Source: a bacterium (GTDB lineage: Bacteria > Pseudomonadota > Gammaproteobacteria > Burkholderiales > Thiobacillaceae). Taken from it: 64,000 bases of DNA. This document shows, piece by piece, positions 58,666-64,000 of the stretch. Location of the stretch: contig WOUQ01000002.1 in the NCBI GenBank assembly GCA_009772925.1, positions 62,001 through 126,000 on the forward strand, read 5' to 3'. Every line of letters starts with the position of its first letter. The stretch's first letter is position 1. Both the position numbers and the translations under genes were made by a program. Under the pieces are notes generated by a model. That model was not told where the DNA came from and ran no database searches. It was given only the letters and a program-made list of their open reading frames with translations.

Positions 58666-60743
58666 GCTCCGCTACCGATGAGGGTGACGATGCGGATGGT
58701 CTTGCCATCCGGCACCTCGGCATGGGAGAGCACCTTGAGGCCGGGCGCGGAGCGGCGCAGGAAGCGCGCCAGCACCGGGCGAATGGCGGGCGGAGACAGC
58801 AGGACCGCGGGCATGCCCGCCGTTTCCTGTCGCTCCACGGCCTGGACGGTTTCCCTCACCAGCCGCTCGGCCAGCCCGGGCTCCAGTCCGACCCCCGTGT
58901 CGCCACGCGAGGCCAGGGCCTGCATCAGGATGTGCTCAAGGTTTGGCTCCAGGGCCATCACCTGCAATTCCTGCGCTCCTCCAAAGGTTTCGTGGATGAT
59001 AGCACGGCCCAATGCGGTTCTCGCCGCGGCGGTCAGTTCGTCGGCGTCCTGCGTGCGGCCGGCATGTTCGGCCAGGGTCTCGAGGATGGTGCGCATGTCG
59101 CGGATGTGTACCTGCTCCTCCAGCAGGTTCTGCAGGATCTTCTGCACGGTCGCCACCGGCAGCTGCTTCGGCGTCAGGTCCTCCACCAGCTTCGGATGCT
59201 GCTTGGCCACGTGGTCGAGGAGTTGCTGGGTTTCCTCGCGCGCCAGCAGTTCCGGCGCGTGCTCGTTGATGACCTTGGTGAGATGGGTCGCCACCACGGT
59301 GCCGGCGTCCACCACGGTATAGCCGTAGGTCTGCGCCTGATCGCGCTGGTTGCCGTCGATCCACACCGCCGGCAGGCCGTAGGCGGGGTCGGTGGCGGCC
59401 TGACCGGTCAGAGTGCCCAATACGCGGCCCGGATTGATGGCCAGGTACTTGCCCGCCACCGACTCCCCCTCCGCCACCGCGACCCCCTTGAGGGTGATGC
59501 GGTAGGCGTTGGGCTTGAGCTGCAGGTTGTCGCGGATGTGCACGGCGGGTACCAGGAAGCCCAGATCCTGGGCGATCTTCTTGCGGATGCCGCGAATGCG
59601 GCGCAGCAATTCCCCGTCCTGATGGCGATCCACCAGGGGCACCAGGCGGTAGCCTACTTCCAGCCCCAGGCGATCCACCGGCGCGACGTCGTTCCAGCCC
59701 ACCTCCAGGGGTTCCTCCGGCGCCGCGGGTGCCACTTCCGCCAACGCTGCCGCCGCTTCCTGCCGCCGCGCGCTCTGCGTCAGCCACCAGCCGGAGGCGG
59801 CCAGCACGCTGCCGATGAACAGGAAAACGGCGTTGGGCATGCCGGGAACCAGGCCGAGCAGGCTGATGATGCCGGCGGTCATGAACAAGGCCTGGGGCCG
59901 GCCGAACACCTGCGAAAGGAATTGCTGGTTGAGATCCTGTTCGCTGGAAACCCGGGTGACGACGATGCCGGCGGCGGTGGAGATGACCAGCGCGGGAATC
60001 TGCGCCACCAGGCCGTCGCCGATGGCCAGCAGAGTGTAGTTGCTGGCGGCGCTGGCGAGGCTCATGTCGTGTTGCACGACGCCGACGATGAGGCCGCCGA
60101 AGACGTTGATGAGCATGATCAGGATGCCGGCGATGGCGTCGCCACGCACGAACTTCGAGGCGCCGTCCATGGCGCCGTAGAAGTCGGCCTCCTGCGCGAT
60201 CTCCGCACCCCTCCGGCGGGCCTCGTCCTCGCCGATGAGGCCGGCGTTGAGATCGGCGTCGATGGCCATCTGCTTGCCGGGCATGGCATCCAGGGTGAAG
60301 CGGGCGGACACCTCGGCGATGCGGCCGGCACCCTTGGTGATGACCATGAAATTGATCAACACCAGGATCAGGAAGACCATCAGGCCGACCGCGTAGTTGC
60401 CGCCCACCAGGAAGTGGCCGAAGGCCTCGATCACCTTGCCGGCGGCGTCCGTGCCGGTGTGTCCATCCATCAGCACGACGCGCGTCGAGGCAACGTTGAG
60501 GGACAGCCGCATCAGCGTGGTGATCAGCAGCACCGTCGGGAAGATCGAGAATTCCAGCGGCTTCAGGGTGTTTAGGCTGATCAGCAGGACGATCAGGGAC
60601 AGGGCGATGTTGAAGGTGAAGAGGACATCCAGCAGCACCGGCGGCAGCGGCAGGATCATCATCGACAGCACCAGCACCACCAGGACTGGCGCCGCCAGGC
60701 GCTGCCAGACCATGGCGCTGGGAACGGGAAGAGCGGCCGCCAT
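58662..60743 (-). CDS. flhA: Flagellar biosynthesis protein FlhA
   Basis: LNVASTRVVLMDGHTGTDAAGKVIEAFGHFLVGGNYAVGLMVFLILVLINFMVITKGAGRIAEVSARFTLDAMPGKQMAIDADLNAGLI. Confidence 0.97.
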   Translation of the reverse strand: MAAALPVPSAMVWQRLAAPVLVVLVLSMMILPLPPVLLDVLFTFNIALSLIVLLISLNTLKPLEFSIFPTVLLITTLMRLSLNVASTRVVLMDGHTGTDAAGKVIEAFGHFLVGGNYAVGLMVFLILVLINFMVITKGAGRIAEVSARFTLDAMPGKQMAIDADLNAGLIGEDEARRRGAEIAQEADFYGAMDGASKFVRGDAIAGILIMLINVFGGLIVGVVQHDMSLASAASNYTLLAIGDGLVAQIPALVISTAAGIVVTRVSSEQDLNQQFLSQVFGRPQALFMTAGIISLLGLVPGMPNAVFLFIGSVLAASGWWLTQSARRQEAAAALAEVAPAAPEEPLEVGWNDVAPVDRLGLEVGYRLVPLVDRHQDGELLRRIRGIRKKIAQDLGFLVPAVHIRDNLQLKPNAYRITLKGVAVAEGESVAGKYLAINPGRVLGTLTGQAATDPAYGLPAVWIDGNQRDQAQTYGYTVVDAGTVVATHLTKVINEHAPELLAREETQQLLDHVAKQHPKLVEDLTPKQLPVATVQKILQNLLEEQVHIRDMRTILETLAEHAGRTQDADELTAAARTALGRAIIHETFGGAQELQVMALEPNLEHILMQALASRGDTGVGLEPGLAERLVRETVQAVERQETAGMPAVLLSPPAIRPVLARFLRRSAPGLKVLSHAEVPDGKTIRIVTLIGSGA

Positions 60744-60816
60744 CAGTGCGTGCCTCCCTGCCTGGCGGTAGGGAACTCGCGCCCCACCTCAAGCGCGCCG
60801 CATCGCAGCCACGCGT

Positions 60817-61950
60817 TCACACGGCCTCCCGCGCGGCGGCAGGATCCAGATTCGGCGGTACTTCCCAATGCTCGGGCAGCACCGGGTTCAGCGAGCGGTT
60901 GAGCTGATGCACATAGGCCAGCAGCTGGGCGACGGCGGTGAACAGGGCGCCCGGGATGGTCTCGCCGATTTCCGCGTGGCGATGCAGTGCGCGCGCCAGC
61001 GGCGGCGCCTCGACGATGGGTACGCGGTGCTCGCGCGCCAGTTCCTTGATGCGCTCGGCCACCAGTTGGCTGCCCTTCGCCACCACCTGCGGCGCGGACA
61101 TGCTGCGTTCCTCGTATTTCAGGGCCACGGCGAAGTGCAGGGGGTTGGTGACCACCACGTCGGCCTTGGGCACCGCCTGCATCATGCGCCGGCGCGCCGC
61201 TTCGCGTTGCAGCGAGCGGATGCGCGCCTTGATCTGGGGGTCGCCCTCCATCTCCTTGCCTTCCTGGCGCACCTCCTGCTGGGTCATGCGCATGCTGCGC
61301 TGATAGTTCCACAGCTGGAAAGGCACATCCAGCAGGACGATGAGCCCGAAGGCGGCGGCGGCGGCCAGGAAGGTAAGCAGGGTGATCTGGCCGAAATGGA
61401 CCATGGCGGCTTCCAGAGGCTCGGCCGCGAGTCCGAGGATGCCCTCGCGCTGAACCCAGATCATCCAGCCCGCGACGCCGGCGATGAGGCCACCCTTCAG
61501 CAGGGCTTTCACCAGTTCCGCCAGGGACGACCAGGAGAAGATGCGGGCCAGGCCGGTGATGGGGTTGAGCTTGCTGAAATTGAATTCCAGGGCCTTCGGC
61601 GAGAACACCCAGCCGGACACCATCAGGTTGGCCACCACGGCCGCCACCACCACGGCGGCGGCCAGGGGCAGGAAGAGCAGGACGCCATCCATGCCGGCCT
61701 GCATCAGGTTGCGTCCCATCATGGCGGGGGTAGAGATGTCGACGGCGTTGAAGGACAGCGTGCTGTGCATCACCCCGTACAGGCCGCGCAGCATATGCAG
61801 GCCCATGAAAGCGATCACACCGACGCTGGCGAGCAGCACCGCCAGGGTGGCCAGCTCGCGGGAGCGGGGCACATTGCCCTGTTCCCGCGCCTGTTCCAGC
61901 TTGCGCGCGGATGCTGGTTCCGTGCGTTCGAGGTCACTGTCTTCCGCCAT
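60817..61950 (-). CDS. flhB: Flagellar biosynthesis protein FlhB
   Basis: ERTEPASARKLEQAREQGNVPRSRELATLA; ADVVVTNPLHFAVALKYEE (NPTH-like autocleavage site is NPLH). Confidence 0.96.
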   Translation of the reverse strand: MAEDSDLERTEPASARKLEQAREQGNVPRSRELATLAVLLASVGVIAFMGLHMLRGLYGVMHSTLSFNAVDISTPAMMGRNLMQAGMDGVLLFLPLAAAVVVAAVVANLMVSGWVFSPKALEFNFSKLNPITGLARIFSWSSLAELVKALLKGGLIAGVAGWMIWVQREGILGLAAEPLEAAMVHFGQITLLTFLAAAAAFGLIVLLDVPFQLWNYQRSMRMTQQEVRQEGKEMEGDPQIKARIRSLQREAARRRMMQAVPKADVVVTNPLHFAVALKYEERSMSAPQVVAKGSQLVAERIKELAREHRVPIVEAPPLARALHRHAEIGETIPGALFTAVAQLLAYVHQLNRSLNPVLPEHWEVPPNLDPAAAREAV

Positions 61951-62040
61951 CCCCGGGTCCGGCGGCGAGCCGGCGCAAGGTTATGAAATGCGCGCGAGTT
62001 TAGCACGCCACCCGCGGCCGCCCGGCCGTTGAATATAAGC

Positions 62041-62066
62041 AAAAGGCCGCCCGCGGGCGGCCTTTT
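62041..62066. terminator. Bidirectional rho-independent terminator
   Basis: Perfect 26-bp palindrome aaaaggccgcccgcgggcggcctttt with A/T tracts. Confidence 0.9.
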
Positions 62067-62083
62067 CAAGATACCGGAAACGC

Positions 62084-63934
62084 TCAGTGCGCCTGCACGC
62101 CGGGCCCGAAAAAGCGATAACCCATGCGCATCTGGCGGCTGCGCTCGAAACGCTTCCTATCGGCTTCCGCGGCGAAGCTGGCGGCGATGCCGGCGTAGGC
62201 TTTCTCGGCCCAGGCAGCGTCCAGTAACAGGTCGGCCACGCCCTCGGCCCAGCGCAGCTTGTCGCCCGCGTTGCCCAGGCGGCCGCCGCAGGCGTTCATC
62301 AGCGGCGCGATTTCGGAAGCCGGCAGTTCGTAGGCCTTCAAACGGGTGGCCAGTTGCACGCACTGGTCGCCGTTGGCGCAGGCTTCCACGGCCTTGGCGA
62401 ACAGGGCGTTGGCGGCGGCGTGGTCGCCGATGTCGCGGTACAGCTTGGCGGTGTGGGCCAGGGCGTAGTGGTCCTTCGCCCGGTTCGCGGCGTCGTTCAG
62501 GAGCTTCGCGGCCAGCGCGGAATCGCCCAGCGCGGTCTGCACGGTCTCGGCCATCTTCGTGTAGTCGTAGGCGTTGTCGCCCAGGGCGCGACCCTCGGCG
62601 TAGGCGCGGGCGCGGGCCTTGCCGTAGTCGGCGTCGGTGAGCTCGGTGGCGCAGGTCATGACGATCTCGCGGAACCAGACAAAATCGGTGGCGTTGGCCA
62701 CGCTCTCGTCGAGCAGCTTGCCTAGCCATGTCTTGTCGCCCAGACGGTCCACGCCCAGGATCAGCGACTTGAAGCGGGCGAAGTGGAAGGCGCCTTCCTC
62801 GCGCATCCTGCCCTCCGCCACGCCCAGCACCTTGCCGGCGTACGCGGCATCGTCCAGTTCGGCCATGATGCGGCCGGCCAGGGCGATGAACTGCTTGGTG
62901 GTGGTGCACTTGCCCTCTTCGTTCTGCATCGCCACGTACTTGGCCTGGTTGGCCTCGCGCTTGGCCAGCTTGCCCTTGACACGCTCGACGCGGGCCACGT
63001 CAGCGGCGGCGTGCTTCTCCACCGCCTCCACCACCTTCCGCATCTCGTCGAGGTTGGCCACGCCCTCCTCGGCCTTGTCCAGCATGTCGGTAACGCCTCT
63101 GGCATCGCCCAGGTCGGCATAGACGCCCACCAGCTGGATCAATTCGCCACTGGCGGTAGCGACGGCGCCTGCCTTCGCCAGCACGGTCTTGGTGAACTCG
63201 GCGTTGCCGGCGGCGGCGGCCAGCACCTGCATGAGGGCGGTGAAATCCTTGGCGGACTCCAGGGCCTTGTCGTAGAGCGCGCCGGCGGCGGCCGGGTCGA
63301 TCTCGTTCATGGCGCCGGACAGGGCGATGAGGTCGGCGGGGCTGCCATACTTGGCCGCGCCCTCATTGATGGTTTCCACCGCCTTGGCCTGGTTGCCGCC
63401 CTTGGCCAGCAGCTTGGCCAGGCGCGCGAAGTCGGCGGCGCGGCCGGCCTTGGTCTTGATCTTGTCGGCGATCTGGCCGAACAGCTCGGCGTTGTTCAGC
63501 TCGGCCACGACGCCGGCCAGGCCGTACAGCTCCTCGGTGGCGGAGACTTCCTTGAGCGCCCCGGCCAGGGCCTTGCCGGCGGCGGCCGCATCCGCCAGAG
63601 CCAGCCACTGGCCCATGCCCACCGACACCTTCTCGCCGCCGTCCATGGCGAAGTCGGCGCCCTGCCCCAGCATCTCCTTGGCCTTGCCGGCGTCGCCCAG
63701 GGCCGCGTAGCCGATGGCCAGGGTGACGAAATCCTTGGTGAACATGGCGTCGCCCGCCACCTTGTCGAGGGCGGCCTTGGCGTCGGCGGCGCCGGCAAAG
63801 GCGGCGGACGTCAGGATGTCCTTGGCATAGGCCATGTCCGCCGGCTCGTCGAAGCACTCGCGGGCGAGGGCGAAGAGATCGGCCGCCTTGGCAGCCGCGG
63901 CGACTTTGGGTTCGAGGGTGGAACGGTTGGCCAT
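62084..63934 (-). CDS. Hypothetical alanine-rich alpha-helical repeat protein (616 aa)
   Basis: Continuous ORF with RBS and own terminator; repeated helical units such as DFARLAKLLAKGGNQAKAVETINEGAAKYG. Confidence 0.75.
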   Translation of the reverse strand: MANRSTLEPKVAAAAKAADLFALARECFDEPADMAYAKDILTSAAFAGAADAKAALDKVAGDAMFTKDFVTLAIGYAALGDAGKAKEMLGQGADFAMDGGEKVSVGMGQWLALADAAAAGKALAGALKEVSATEELYGLAGVVAELNNAELFGQIADKIKTKAGRAADFARLAKLLAKGGNQAKAVETINEGAAKYGSPADLIALSGAMNEIDPAAAGALYDKALESAKDFTALMQVLAAAAGNAEFTKTVLAKAGAVATASGELIQLVGVYADLGDARGVTDMLDKAEEGVANLDEMRKVVEAVEKHAAADVARVERVKGKLAKREANQAKYVAMQNEEGKCTTTKQFIALAGRIMAELDDAAYAGKVLGVAEGRMREEGAFHFARFKSLILGVDRLGDKTWLGKLLDESVANATDFVWFREIVMTCATELTDADYGKARARAYAEGRALGDNAYDYTKMAETVQTALGDSALAAKLLNDAANRAKDHYALAHTAKLYRDIGDHAAANALFAKAVEACANGDQCVQLATRLKAYELPASEIAPLMNACGGRLGNAGDKLRWAEGVADLLLDAAWAEKAYAGIAASFAAEADRKRFERSRQMRMGYRFFGPGVQAH

Positions 63935-64000
63935 GGAAATCTCCGGGAATGAGGGAAATCAGAAACTTGCAAAGTTTACAGGCGCACAGGCAGGACAGGG

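Noticed and set aside
58722-60575. 617-aa plus-strand ORF opposite flhA
   Set aside because: Antisense to a clear, full-length flhA.

Overview
High-GC chromosomal window, probably from a betaproteobacterium (inferred from gene content and synteny; not tested). It is densely packed with about 65 supportable CDSs, two tRNAs (Arg-CCG, Met-CAT), several palindromic terminators and a few dispersed repeats. Core blocks are rep, gshA/gshB, ubiE, xerC-DUF484-dapF, metK-[SAH riboswitch]-ahcY, gluQ/moaA/mobB/moaD, gpsA-secB-trxC-grxC-rhodanese, gpmI-envC-ctp, corC-ybeY-phoH-miaB, and a flagellar block flhB-flhA-flhF-flhG-like-fliA-motC-motD. Accessory material includes a VapBC pair by xerC, an RHH/PIN pair plus a Fic gene downstream of ahcY, and an ArsR-family regulator with a tripartite RND efflux operon and a DUF2892 gene. 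The most interesting signals are: (i) the ArsR regulator has exactly two cysteines, 66 residues apart, as in YgaV/BigR/SqrR persulfide sensors, and sits beside an RND operon with repeated inverted repeats in its promoters; (ii) a class-II-like Fic gene is preceded by two copies of a TGCAATA-N11-TATTG(C/T)A palindrome; (iii) a small monocistronic protein resembles the ABM/sulfur-oxygenase-reductase fold; (iv) the FlhG-position ATPase has lost its Walker A motif; (v) a textbook SAH riboswitch precedes ahcY. No CRISPR array, rRNA operon, prophage or transposase was seen.
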